64,000 bases of DNA from the NCBI GenBank assembly GCA_048500255.1, contig JASNYH010000011.1, positions 1 to 64,000 of the forward strand, given 5' to 3'. Position numbers and translations under genes: made by a program. Below are positions 50,009 to 58,039 of this stretch, in pieces. This stretch comes from JAMHWF01 sp048500255. Its GTDB lineage: Bacteria > Pseudomonadota > Gammaproteobacteria > Burkholderiales > Burkholderiaceae_C. Below the pieces are notes generated by a model. The model saw only the letters and a program-made list of their open reading frames with translations. It was not told the origin of the DNA and did no database searches. Within the stretch, counting starts at the first letter, position 1. Every line of letters begins with the position of its first letter.

Positions 50009-51457
50009 TCACGCCGCCGCCTGCACCACGGCCACGGCCGCTGCTTCGGCACCTGCGCGCAGGTAGACGCCCTGCTGCTGCAGCGTGCGCTGCAGCGCGC
50101 CGACGTCGACGGCGCGCGGCGCGACGCCCTGCGCGACGGCCAGCGCCGCCGCCGCGCCGGCCGCCTGACCCGTGATCCAGCATTGCGGGATCTCGCGCAT
50201 GAAGCCGTGCGAGTTCTTGTCGCACGAGACGTGGCGTCCGCAGGCGAGCAGGCCGTCGAGCCGCTCGGGCACGAGCGCGCCGTAGGGGATCGAAATGTTG
50301 GGGAACTTGGGGCTGACGGCCGGCGTGACGCCGATCTCGTCGGGCAGCGCAACGCCGTCGCTCCAGCGGCTGCGCAGCACGGCGCCCGTGCCCTTGAGGC
50401 GGCGCGCGTGGCGCACGCCAATCTGCGGCGCCGACAGCAGCATGTAGGCCTGCTCGAAGCCCGGCGCATGGGCGCGGAAGAACGCCAGGTGCTGCGCCAT
50501 CGCCTGGTGCGAGCGCACCTCGACGGCGGTGAGGTCGTCGACATCGAGCGCCGAATAGCCGGTCTGGCGTGGGCCCATGAAGAGCGCGATGTCGTTGCGC
50601 CACGAGACGAAGGGCCGCTCGAACAGGCCGCAGGCCTCGCGGCCGCGCGCCATGAAGTCGGCGTGCTGCTCGGGCTGCGAGGTCTTGAAGTCGATCCAGC
50701 GGTTCATGTCGACGCCGCCGAACAGCCACGCCGTGTTCATGCAGTGGTGGACGTCGGCCTCCTCGATGTCGTTGTCGTAGGCCGCGCCGGCGCGGGCGAA
50801 CAGGTCGCCGTCGCCGGTGGCGTCGACGACGACCTTGGCCATCACGGCCATGCGCCCTTCCTTGCTCTCGAACAGGACGCCGGTGACGGCGCCGCTTTCG
50901 ACGATCGGCTGCGCCGCCCACGAGTGGTAGACGAGCTTGACCTTGCGCTCGAGCACGATGTCCTGACTCAGCAGCTTGAGCCGCTCGGGGTCGATCGTCG
51001 GCGACCAGGTGACGACGCCGTGGTAGGCGGCGGTGCGGTTCGACCAGTAGGCGGCCTTCGTCGCGTCGCGCGAGCCCCAGTCGGCGCGTGACGGGCCGGC
51101 GACGGCGTCGGCCGGCAGGCGGTCGAACAGCTCCTCGGCAAAGCCGCGGATGACGAGCCGGCCTTCCCAGTCCGTCATGCGGTCGATCCACAGCACGAGG
51201 CCGCCGGTCGACAGGCCGCCCAGGTGGTTGTAGCGCTCGAGCAGGCAGACGTCGGCACCGGACTTGGCCGCCGCGGCCGCCGCCGCCGTTCCCGACGGCC
51301 CGCCGCCGACGACGAGCACGTCGCAGCGGTGATAGATCGGGATGGCTCGCCCCGGCTCCTGCCACTGGCCGTGGTCGGGCCGCGCACCGCGCTGCGTGTC
51401 ACGGCTGAAGATGTCGGAGGCGAGGATGCGCTCGTCGGTGCGTGCCAAGGATTTCAT
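50009..51457 (-). CDS. FAD-dependent oxidoreductase (FAD_oxidored family)
   Basis: From ATG 51457 the protein has 482 residues, with the dinucleotide fold CDVLVVGGGPSGTAAAAAAA, ERYNHLGGLSTGG, VVDATGDGDLFARAGA and a C-terminal GRHVSCDKNSHGFMREIPQC segment shared with PF12831-type FAD proteins. Many family members sit in Bug-linked catabolic loci of Burkholderiales, with substrates undefined. The start is set downstream of the 51469-51483 palindrome; a frame extension to 51508 would run through it. First gene of the operon. Confidence 0.82.
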   Translation of the reverse strand: MKSLARTDERILASDIFSRDTQRGARPDHGQWQEPGRAIPIYHRCDVLVVGGGPSGTAAAAAAAKSGADVCLLERYNHLGGLSTGGLVLWIDRMTDWEGRLVIRGFAEELFDRLPADAVAGPSRADWGSRDATKAAYWSNRTAAYHGVVTWSPTIDPERLKLLSQDIVLERKVKLVYHSWAAQPIVESGAVTGVLFESKEGRMAVMAKVVVDATGDGDLFARAGAAYDNDIEEADVHHCMNTAWLFGGVDMNRWIDFKTSQPEQHADFMARGREACGLFERPFVSWRNDIALFMGPRQTGYSALDVDDLTAVEVRSHQAMAQHLAFFRAHAPGFEQAYMLLSAPQIGVRHARRLKGTGAVLRSRWSDGVALPDEIGVTPAVSPKFPNISIPYGALVPERLDGLLACGRHVSCDKNSHGFMREIPQCWITGQAAGAAAALAVAQGVAPRAVDVGALQRTLQQQGVYLRAGAEAAAVAVVQAAA

Positions 51458-51468
51458 GTGCGCTATTC

Positions 51469-51483
51469 TGGACGCCGCGTCCA
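51469..51483. promoter_or_regulatory. 15-bp palindrome, candidate IclR operator
   Basis: TGGACGC C GCGTCCA is a perfect 7-bp inverted repeat around one base. It lies 12 nt upstream of the FAD-oxidoreductase ATG and 100 nt from the divergent Bug start, inside the shared promoter region. Its size and symmetry fit IclR-type operators; the assignment is positional. Confidence 0.45.
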
Positions 51484-51583
51484 CAAAGTCAACCATTCTC
51501 CGGATCATCCCTAGTTCTTGTTGCAGGTTCTGGGCTCGTTGGCTAGTCTTTGCGGTCTTAACGCCCGTTTTTCAGGATCTTGC

Positions 51584-52570
51584 ATGCGCCGCCGTCACCT
51601 CCTTTCCGCCGCCGCCCTGCCCGCCCTCGCCTTGGCGGCCGCCGGTTTGCCGATGCCTGCCGCAGCGCAGGCCGCCCCGTTCCCGAGCCGGCCCGTCACG
51701 CTCGTCGTGCCCAACGTGCCCGGCGGGGCGATCGACATCATGGCCAGGCTGCTCGAGAAGAACCTGAGCGAGGCGTGGAAGCAGCCCGTGGTCGTCGTCT
51801 ACAAGGCCGGGGCCGGCACCGTGCTCGGCACCGACTTCGTCGCCAAGTCGCCGCCCGACGGCCACACGATCTGCCTCGTCGTCACGTCGCACGTCATCAA
51901 TCCGAGCCTGCGCAAGAACATGCCCTTCGACACGCTGAAGGACTTGTCGGGCGTGACGATGCTCGCCACATCGCCGGTGCTGATCTCGGCGACGAATGCG
52001 CTGCCGGCGAACAACGTCGCCGAGCTGATCGCGCTGGCCAAGAAGCAGCCCGGCAAGCTGACCTATGCATCGCCGGGCAGCGGCAGCTCGATGCACCTGG
52101 GCGGTGAGCTGCTCAAGACGATGGCGGGCATCGACATCCTGCACGCGCCGTACAAGGGCTCGGGCGGCGCCTATCCCGACGTGTTCACCGGCCGGGTCGA
52201 GCTGCTGATCGATCCGCTGTTCTCGTCGCTGCCGCACATCAAGGCCGGCAAGATGAAGCCGATCGCCATCATGAGCCCGGCGCGTTCTCCGATCGCGCCC
52301 GACATCCCGACGGTCGGCGAGACGGTGCCCAACTTCCGCGTCGAGAGCATCTACGGCGCCGTCGTGCCCAGCGGCACGCCGCGCGACGTCGTCAAGAAGA
52401 TCGGCGCCGACATGGCCAAGGCCGTGCAGTCGGCCGAGATCAAGGCGCGCTTCGCCGAGATCGGCCTCACGCCGGTGGGCAACACGCCCGAGGAGTGGGA
52501 CGGCTTCATCCGCACCGAGATGCACAAGTGGGCGAAGGTCGTCAAGGCGTCGGGGGCGTCGGCGGATTGA
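51584..52570 (+). CDS. Bug/TctC-family periplasmic substrate-binding protein
   Basis: A 328-residue Bug protein with a twin-arginine-like start MRRRHLLSAAALPALALAAA and cleavage near AAAQ-A. It has VTLVVPNVPGGAIDIMARLL and VYKAGAGTVLGTDF in place of the usual ENRPGAGG, then DIPTVGETVP. It is divergent from the FAD oxidoreductase/IclR/AcnX/IlvD operon and so probably binds that pathway's carboxylate substrate (inference). Followed by a strong terminator. Confidence 0.9.
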   Translation: MRRRHLLSAAALPALALAAAGLPMPAAAQAAPFPSRPVTLVVPNVPGGAIDIMARLLEKNLSEAWKQPVVVVYKAGAGTVLGTDFVAKSPPDGHTICLVVTSHVINPSLRKNMPFDTLKDLSGVTMLATSPVLISATNALPANNVAELIALAKKQPGKLTYASPGSGSSMHLGGELLKTMAGIDILHAPYKGSGGAYPDVFTGRVELLIDPLFSSLPHIKAGKMKPIAIMSPARSPIAPDIPTVGETVPNFRVESIYGAVVPSGTPRDVVKKIGADMAKAVQSAEIKARFAEIGLTPVGNTPEEWDGFIRTEMHKWAKVVKASGASAD

Positions 52571-52609
52571 GCCGGCGCAGCGCGGACGCCGCAGGGTTCG
52601 CACAACGGA

Positions 52610-52635
52610 GCGGGGCGCCATAGGCGCCCCGCTTT
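52610..52635. terminator. Rho-independent-like terminator between converging genes
   Basis: GCGGGGCGCC (52610-52619) pairs perfectly with GGCGCCCCGC (52623-52632) around an ATA loop, followed by TTTCGTT. It lies between the Bug gene and the opposing CoA-transferase gene and could act for the forward transcript. Confidence 0.75.
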
Positions 52636-52652
52636 CGTTGCGGCGCAGTGCG

Positions 52653-53291
52653 TCAATGCAGCGGCACGCCCGTCTTCGCCTGCAGCTCCTCGCGCGTCAC
52701 GCCCGGTGCCATCTCGACGACCTTCAGCCCGTGCGGCGTCACGTCGAGCACGGCGAGGTCGGTGATGATGCGATCGACGACGCCCACGCCGGTCAGCGGC
52801 AGAGTGCACTGCGGCAGGATCTTGAGGTCGATCGTGCCGTCCTTCTTCTTGGCCACGTGCTCCATCAGCACGACGACGTTCTTCACGCCGCCGACGAGGT
52901 CCATCGCGCCGCCCATGCCCTTGACCATCTTGCCGGGGATCATCCAGTTGGCGAGGTCGCCCTTCTCGCTGACCTGCATCGCGCCGAGGATCGACAGGTT
53001 GATCTTGCCGCCGCGGATCATCGCGAAGCTGTCGTGGCTGCCGAAGATGCTCGAGCCGGCGATCGTCGTCACCGTCTGCTTGCCGGCGTTGATCAGGTCG
53101 GCGTCGACCTCGTCCTCGGTCGGGAACGGGCCGATGCCGAGCATGCCGTTCTCGCTCTGCAGCCAGACCTCGATCTTCGGATCGACGAAGTTCGCCACCA
53201 GCGTCGGCAGGCCGATGCCGAGGTTGACGTAGTAGCCGTCCTGCAGTTCCTGTGCGGCGCGCCGCGCCATCTCGTCGTGCGTCCACGCCAT
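52653..53291 (-). CDS. scoB: 3-oxoacid CoA-transferase subunit B
   Basis: The 212-residue beta subunit shows YYVNLGIGLPTLVANF and the catalytic glutamate in WLQSENGMLGIGPFP, plus GGKINLSILGAMQVSEKGDL. With subunit A it moves CoA from succinyl-CoA to acetoacetate or another 3-oxoacid. The ATG at 53291 follows subunit A by 2 nt. A GCGG/CCGC terminator separates it from the Bug gene. Confidence 0.92.
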   Translation of the reverse strand: MAWTHDEMARRAAQELQDGYYVNLGIGLPTLVANFVDPKIEVWLQSENGMLGIGPFPTEDEVDADLINAGKQTVTTIAGSSIFGSHDSFAMIRGGKINLSILGAMQVSEKGDLANWMIPGKMVKGMGGAMDLVGGVKNVVVLMEHVAKKKDGTIDLKILPQCTLPLTGVGVVDRIITDLAVLDVTPHGLKVVEMAPGVTREELQAKTGVPLH

Positions 53292-53293
53292 GG

Positions 53294-54001
53294 TCAGACT
53301 CCCGCCTTTTCGGTGATCGTTCTCTTCTCGATGCGCTTCTCGGGCTTCGCGTTCAGCACCAGCCGGTTCACGTAGATGCCCGGCAGGTGGATCGCGTCCG
53401 GATCGAAGGCGCCGGTCTCGACGATCTCCTCGACCTCGACCACCGTGGTCTGCCCCGCCATCGCGACGGCCGGGTTGAAGTTGCGCGCCGTGCGCCGGAA
53501 GATCAGGTTGCCGCTCTTGTCGGCCTTCCACGCCTTGACGAGCGACAGCTCCGGAAACAGCGCGTGCTCCATCACGTAGACCTTGCCGCCTAACTCGCGC
53601 GTCTCCTTGCCCTCGGCCACCAGCGTGCCGACGCCGGTGCGCGTGTAGAACGCCGGGATGCCGGCGCCGCCGGCGCGCAGCTTCTCGGCCAGCGTGCCCT
53701 GCGGCGTGAACTCGAGCTCGAGCTCGCCGGCCAGGTACTGGCGCTCGAACTCCTTGTTCTCGCCGACGTAGCTCGAGATCATTTTCTTGATCTGGCGCGT
53801 GTCGAGCAGCTTGCCGAGGCCGAAGCCGTCGACGCCGGCGTTGTTCGAAATCGCCGTCAGGTTCTTGACACCCGAGTCGCGCAGCGCGTCGATCAGCGCC
53901 TCGGGGATGCCGCACAGGCCGAAGCCGCCGACGGCGATGAGCTGGCCGTCGCGCACCAGCCCCTTGAGCGCCGCCGCGGCGCTGGGATAGATCTTGTTCA
54001 T
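53294..54001 (-). CDS. scoA: 3-oxoacid CoA-transferase subunit A
   Basis: The 235-residue alpha subunit begins MNKIYPSAAAALKGLVRDGQ and carries the glycine-rich VGGFGLCGIPEALIDAL and the AGGAGIPAFYTRTGVGT signature of family I CoA-transferases. The frame extends upstream to 54040 but that part crosses the TACGTA repeat region. Divergent from a thioesterase gene, with which it likely shares regulation. Confidence 0.92.
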   Translation of the reverse strand: MNKIYPSAAAALKGLVRDGQLIAVGGFGLCGIPEALIDALRDSGVKNLTAISNNAGVDGFGLGKLLDTRQIKKMISSYVGENKEFERQYLAGELELEFTPQGTLAEKLRAGGAGIPAFYTRTGVGTLVAEGKETRELGGKVYVMEHALFPELSLVKAWKADKSGNLIFRRTARNFNPAVAMAGQTTVVEVEEIVETGAFDPDAIHLPGIYVNRLVLNAKPEKRIEKRTITEKAGV

Positions 54002-54045
54002 GCCGGAACTCCGGTGGACCCACGGAAAAACGAGCGCCAAGCGTA

Positions 54046-54076
54046 CTACGTATGGCGTTACGTACCCGGTACGTAG
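54046..54076. promoter_or_regulatory. Triple TACGTA operator-like array
   Basis: TACGTA occurs at 54047-54052, 54059-54064 and 54070-54075, spaced 12 and 11 bp. The outer pair forms a CTACGTA/TACGTAG dyad centred on 54061. It lies between the divergent CoA-transferase and thioesterase genes, in a locally AT-rich stretch. This pattern suggests a dimeric repressor bound cooperatively; no dedicated repressor gene is adjacent apart from the PAS-LuxR protein. Confidence 0.6.
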
Positions 54077-54098
54077 AATCGCCTAAGGAGGACGACGC

Positions 54099-54503
54099 AT
54101 GACCGATGTCGATTCGCTGCAGGCCGAGCTCGGCCGCATCTTCGTGCCCTGGGTGCAGCGCCTGGCGCTCGAGGTGCGCGCCGTGCGCGGCGGCGAGGTC
54201 GTGCTCGCGCTGCCCGTCACGCCCGAGCTGGTGCACGTCGGCGGCATCCTGTGCGGCCAGGCGACGATGGCCGCCGCCGACACGGCGATGGTGCTGGCGA
54301 TCGGCGCCGACCTCGGCGAGTTCCGCCCGATGACGACGGTGCAGCTGCAGACCAGCTTCCTCCGACCGATCGCCGGCCCGGAGGCGCACGTCACGGCGCG
54401 CGTCCTGCGGCGCGGCAAGAGCCTGGTGTTCGGAGAAATCGAGATCGCCGGCGCCGACGGCAAACTCGCCGCGCACGCGACGACGACCTACGCGCTGCTC
54501 TGA
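54099..54503 (+). CDS. PaaI-family hotdog thioesterase
   Basis: A 134-residue hotdog-fold protein with LVHVGGILCGQATMAAADTAM, PMTTVQLQTSFLRPIAG and FGEIEIAGADGKLAAHATTT, typical of PaaI/YdiI acyl-CoA thioesterases. It has a strong TAAGGAGG ribosome-binding site. It is opposite a CoA-transferase pair across the TACGTA array, so it may release CoA from the same acyl-CoA pool. Confidence 0.85.
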   Translation: MTDVDSLQAELGRIFVPWVQRLALEVRAVRGGEVVLALPVTPELVHVGGILCGQATMAAADTAMVLAIGADLGEFRPMTTVQLQTSFLRPIAGPEAHVTARVLRRGKSLVFGEIEIAGADGKLAAHATTTYALL

Positions 54504-54545
54504 ACGACGAGCGCGCAGGCGAACGGCGACAACGACGACGAGCCC

Positions 54546-55103
54546 ATGCGCGCGCTCGACTACCGCACCGCCTTCGACCTCGCGCCGATCGGACTCGTGC
54601 TGTCGCGCAACCGCCTCATCGTCGACTGCAACCGGCGCGTGCTCGAGATGTTCGGCGTCACGCGCGAACAACTCGTCGGCCAGAGCTTCGAGGTGCTCTA
54701 TCCGACGCACGCCGAGTTCGAGCGCACCGGCCAGCGCATCGCTGCCAGCCTCGACGCCGAAGGCTTCTATGCCGACGAGCGTGTGATGCGCCGCGCCGAC
54801 GGCCCGCGCCGCGGCGAGCTGTTCTGGTGCCACGTGTCGGGCCGCGCGCTCGACCCCAAGGCGCCGCACGCTGCGGGCATCTGGAGCTTCGAGGACCTGT
54901 CGTCGCGGCGCCAGCTCAAGGCCGACCTGACGCCGCGCGAGCGCGAGATCGCCGCGCTGTTGATCGACGGGCTGACGAGCAAGCTCATCGGCAAGCGCCT
55001 GGGCATCAGCCCGCGCACCGTCGACGTCTACCGCGCGCGCCTGATGCGCAAGTACGGCGCCGCGACGACGCCCGAGCTGGTGCACAAGCTGCTGGCCGCC
55101 TGA
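54546..55103 (+). CDS. PAS-domain LuxR-type transcriptional regulator
   Basis: A 185-residue regulator: PAS sensor domain (DLAPIGLVLSRNRLIVDCNR, about 10-120) and a C-terminal LuxR HTH (TPREREIAALLIDGLTSKLI, GISPRTVDVYRARLMRKYG). It lacks a receiver domain, so it presumably senses a small ligand or redox state directly. It starts 42 nt after the thioesterase and may control the adjacent CoA-transferase/thioesterase genes (inference). Confidence 0.87.
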   Translation: MRALDYRTAFDLAPIGLVLSRNRLIVDCNRRVLEMFGVTREQLVGQSFEVLYPTHAEFERTGQRIAASLDAEGFYADERVMRRADGPRRGELFWCHVSGRALDPKAPHAAGIWSFEDLSSRRQLKADLTPREREIAALLIDGLTSKLIGKRLGISPRTVDVYRARLMRKYGAATTPELVHKLLAA

Positions 55104-55221
55104 GCAGTCCGGGCTGGCTTTCGCGGCAGCGCCGCCTATGCTTGTCTCTCTCTTGCGAGCCTCGCACGGCCTCGGCGCGGCTCGCCCGCGAGTGCTCGGG
55201 GCCGCGACGAAGGAGACGACG

Positions 55222-55518
55222 ATGGCCCTCTACACCGTGCTCGCGAACTTCACCGACCAGGGCATCCGCAACATCAAGGAAACGACGCACCGCGCCGAGG
55301 CCGTCGAGGCGGCGGCGCGCAAGTCCGGCGTGAGCGTCAAGAGCATCCAGTGGACGCTCGGCGCCTACGACCTCGTGTGCCAGTTCGAGGCGCCGAGCGA
55401 CGAGGCGATCACCACCTTCGGCCTCGCGATCGGCATGCAGGGCAACGTGCGCACGCAGACGATGCGCACCTTCACGCGCGACGAGATGAACGCCATCCTG
55501 GCCAAGCTGCCGGGCTGA
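55222..55518 (+). CDS. GYD-domain protein
   Basis: A 98-residue protein matching the GYD family (LYTVLANFTDQGIRNIKETT, SIQWTLGAYDLVCQFEAPSD, GNVRTQTMRTFTRDEMNAIL). These small proteins have a ferredoxin-like fold and no fixed function. The ATG at 55222 is preceded by GAAGGAGA, so it is preferred over an in-frame start at 55138. Confidence 0.88.
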   Translation: MALYTVLANFTDQGIRNIKETTHRAEAVEAAARKSGVSVKSIQWTLGAYDLVCQFEAPSDEAITTFGLAIGMQGNVRTQTMRTFTRDEMNAILAKLPG

Positions 55519-55544
55519 GCGGAGCGGCGCGGCTGGCCCGGCGT

Positions 55545-56471
55545 TCAGGCCAGCCGCGGGAACAGCGCGAGCGCGTTCCCATGATGGATCGCCCGGCGCT
55601 GCGCGTCGTCGAGCGGATAGGCGTCGAGGCGCCGGGCGAAGTGGTCGGATCGGTCCTTGGCGGCGAACGGCCAGTCGCTGCCGTAGACGATGCGCGACGG
55701 GTCGGCGAACGCCAGCAGCGACGGCATCGCGTAGGGCGTGCTCGACAGCGCGGTGTCGAACCAGTAGCGGCGCAGCCGCGCGATGCCGCCGTCGGTCGAG
55801 CCATCGGCGCTGCAGATGCGCGCCATGCGCTCGGCCGCGAACGGCACGAAGCCGCCGGCGTGCGACAGGATGATCTTCAGCTCGGGGTAGTGCTCGAGCC
55901 AGCCCGCCTTCGCCATATTGATCGCGGCGCGCGTCGTGTCGAGCAGGAAGTCGGCCGCGAACGGCGGGATGCCGGGCAGCGGCGCGCACGGCAGCTCCGA
56001 CGGGTGGACGAAGACGACCGCCCGGCGCCGGTTCAGCTCGGCCATCAGCGGCTCGAACGACGCGTCGCCGAGCCAGGTGCCGCGCACGTTGGCCAGCAGC
56101 ACGACGCCGTCGGCCTTCAGCGCGTCGAAGGCATAGGCCGCCTCGGCGATCGCGCCGTCGACGTCGGGCAGCGTCAGCGTCGCGAAGAAGCCGAAGCGGT
56201 CGGGCGCGCGCTGCACGACCGACGCGGCGTATTCGTTGACCTCGCGCGCCATGCGGCGCGCCTCGACGGCGTCGCCCAGATGCACGCCCGGCGTCGACAC
56301 CGACAGGATCGCCGCGCGCGTGCCCTGGCCGGCCATCAGTTCGAGCGAGCCTTCGGCGCTCCATGCGGGGATCGGCATGCCGCCGGCGTCGAGGCCCTTG
56401 CCTCGCAGCCAGGCGGCGTACGACGGCGGCACGACGTGATGGTGGGTGTCGATGCGCTCGACGCGTTGCAT
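55545..56471 (-). CDS. Amidohydrolase-family hydrolase/decarboxylase (ACMSD-like)
   Basis: The 308-residue enzyme has the metal site IDTHHHVVPPSY at its N-terminus, LSHAGGFVPFAAERMARI in the middle and VYGSDWPFAAKD near the C-terminus, as in the amidohydrolase_2 group that includes ACMSD and gamma-resorcylate decarboxylase. Many act on carboxylated aromatics. It follows a Bug gene in an operon regulated by a divergent MarR gene. Confidence 0.85.
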   Translation of the reverse strand: MQRVERIDTHHHVVPPSYAAWLRGKGLDAGGMPIPAWSAEGSLELMAGQGTRAAILSVSTPGVHLGDAVEARRMAREVNEYAASVVQRAPDRFGFFATLTLPDVDGAIAEAAYAFDALKADGVVLLANVRGTWLGDASFEPLMAELNRRRAVVFVHPSELPCAPLPGIPPFAADFLLDTTRAAINMAKAGWLEHYPELKIILSHAGGFVPFAAERMARICSADGSTDGGIARLRRYWFDTALSSTPYAMPSLLAFADPSRIVYGSDWPFAAKDRSDHFARRLDAYPLDDAQRRAIHHGNALALFPRLA

Positions 56472-56488
56472 GCCGCGTGCTCCCGAGG

Positions 56489-57448
56489 TCACTCGCGCTG
56501 CAGCCCGGCGCGCTCGACGGCGCCGGCCCACAGCTTCTTCTCGCGCGCCAGGAAGCGACGCGCATCGTCGACGCTGCCGCCGACCGGATAGTTGGCCGTC
56601 ACGAGCAGCTTGCCGGCGACCTCGGGCGACTTGAGCGCCGCGTCGATCGCGGCGTTGAGCGCGCGCACGCGCGCCGCCGCCGTGCCCTTGGGCGCGAACG
56701 CCATGAACCAGCCGGTCGCCGTCAGCCCGGGCACCGTGTCGAGCGCGAGCGGGAACGACTCGAGCCCCGGCAGCACGCGACTCGACGTCACGGCCAGCGC
56801 CTTCACACGGCCGGCCTTGATCAGCGGCAGCATCGGCGGCACGCCGTCGACCGACACCTGCGCGTCGCCCGACACGACGGCCTGGATCGCCTGCCCGCTG
56901 CCCGTCATCGGCACGTAGTTGTAGCGACCGCCCGAGAGCTGGCCGAGCAGCACGGCGCTCAGGTGCGGGATCGATCCGCGCGCGGGACTGGCGAAGTTCA
57001 GCGCATCGGGCTTCGACTTGCCCGTCGCCACCAGCTCGGCCAGCGTGGCGGGGCCGCCCGCCGGGTTGGCGACGAACATCATCGGCGTCTCGGCGACGAC
57101 GGCGACCGTCTCGAAGTCGGCCTCCATGTCGTACTTCGCCGCACGATACGTCAGCGGCGTCACCGTCACGACGGCAGCCTGCGCGACGAGCAGCGTGTCG
57201 CCCGGGCGGCCCTGCTTGGCCGCCATGACGGCGACGATGCCGCCGGCGCCCGGCCGGTTGTCGATCACGACGGGCTGGTTCAGGCGCGTGCGCAGCTCGT
57301 CGCCGATCAGCCGCGCGACGATGTCGGGCGCACTGCCGGCGGCCGACGGCACGACGACGGTGAGCGGCGCGCCCGACTGCGCCGACGCCGGCGGGCAGGC
57401 GGCCCACAGCAGGGCCAGGGTCGTCAGCCAGACACGCATCGTCGGCAC
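56489..57448 (-). CDS. Bug/TctC-family periplasmic substrate-binding protein
   Basis: A 319-residue Bug protein with signal peptide (about 8-22, cleavage near ASAQ-S), VVVPSAAGSAPDIVARLIG, VIDNRPGAGGIVAVMAA and SVDGVPPMLPLI. It is 17 nt upstream of the amidohydrolase, whose substrate it may import. ATG 57439 is an alternative start nine nucleotides in. Confidence 0.88.
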   Translation of the reverse strand: MPTMRVWLTTLALLWAACPPASAQSGAPLTVVVPSAAGSAPDIVARLIGDELRTRLNQPVVIDNRPGAGGIVAVMAAKQGRPGDTLLVAQAAVVTVTPLTYRAAKYDMEADFETVAVVAETPMMFVANPAGGPATLAELVATGKSKPDALNFASPARGSIPHLSAVLLGQLSGGRYNYVPMTGSGQAIQAVVSGDAQVSVDGVPPMLPLIKAGRVKALAVTSSRVLPGLESFPLALDTVPGLTATGWFMAFAPKGTAAARVRALNAAIDAALKSPEVAGKLLVTANYPVGGSVDDARRFLAREKKLWAGAVERAGLQRE

Positions 57449-57498
57449 CTCCGGGGGCAGCGAATGATCGAGCCGCCACGATGAGGGAACGGCGTCTT

Positions 57499-57520
57499 TT
57501 CGTCAAGACTCCTTGACGAA
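57499..57520. promoter_or_regulatory. Perfect 9-bp inverted repeat, likely MarR operator
   Basis: TTCGTCAAG (57499-57507) and CTTGACGAA (57512-57520) are exact inverted copies separated by ACTC. The site lies between the divergent Bug/amidohydrolase operon and the MarR gene, 28 nt from the MarR ATG. MarR proteins bind palindromes of about this size. Confidence 0.72.
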
Positions 57521-57547
57521 CCGACGGCTGGTGCTTACCCTGAGCCG

Positions 57548-58003
57548 ATGCAACACGGCCGGCCCTACCTGCGATCGTTGCTGCTGGCGCGCAGCGAGTG
57601 GATGGAAGAACGCGTCTTCGCCGGCGCCGCGAAGCACGGCTATGGCCACCTGACGCCCGCTGTCGTGCGGCTGTTCGGCCACATGGGCCGGACGCCGGTC
57701 GGCATCTCCGAGATCGCGCGCCGCATGGCGGTGTCGCGCCAGGCCGTGCACCAGCTCGCCAACGAGGCCGCGCGTCTCGGGCTGGTCGAGCTCGTGCCGA
57801 GCGAGCACGACGGCCGCGTCAGACTGTTGCGCTTCACGCCGCAAGGCTGGGCGATGTCCGACAGCGCGGCGCGCGAACTCGATCGCATCGAGGCGGAGCT
57901 GGCGCGCCGCATCGGCGCCGAAGACGTGGACTCGCTGCGGCGCATCCTCGCGAAAGCCTGGCCGGGCGACCCCTCGGCGACGGCAGCAGACGACGCTGCC
58001 TGA
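57548..58003 (+). CDS. MarR-family transcriptional regulator
   Basis: A 151-residue winged-helix regulator with GHLTPAVVRLFGHMGRTPVG, EIARRMAVSRQAVHQLANEA and the wing VPSEHDGRVRLLRFTPQGWA. MarR members often respond to aromatic acids, consistent with the amidohydrolase/Bug operon opposite. The 9-bp dyad at 57499-57520 is its probable binding site. Confidence 0.9.
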   Translation: MQHGRPYLRSLLLARSEWMEERVFAGAAKHGYGHLTPAVVRLFGHMGRTPVGISEIARRMAVSRQAVHQLANEAARLGLVELVPSEHDGRVRLLRFTPQGWAMSDSAARELDRIEAELARRIGAEDVDSLRRILAKAWPGDPSATAADDAA

Positions 58004-58039
58004 TGCGCGCCTGCCCGCCACGGCGGCGCATCCCGATGC

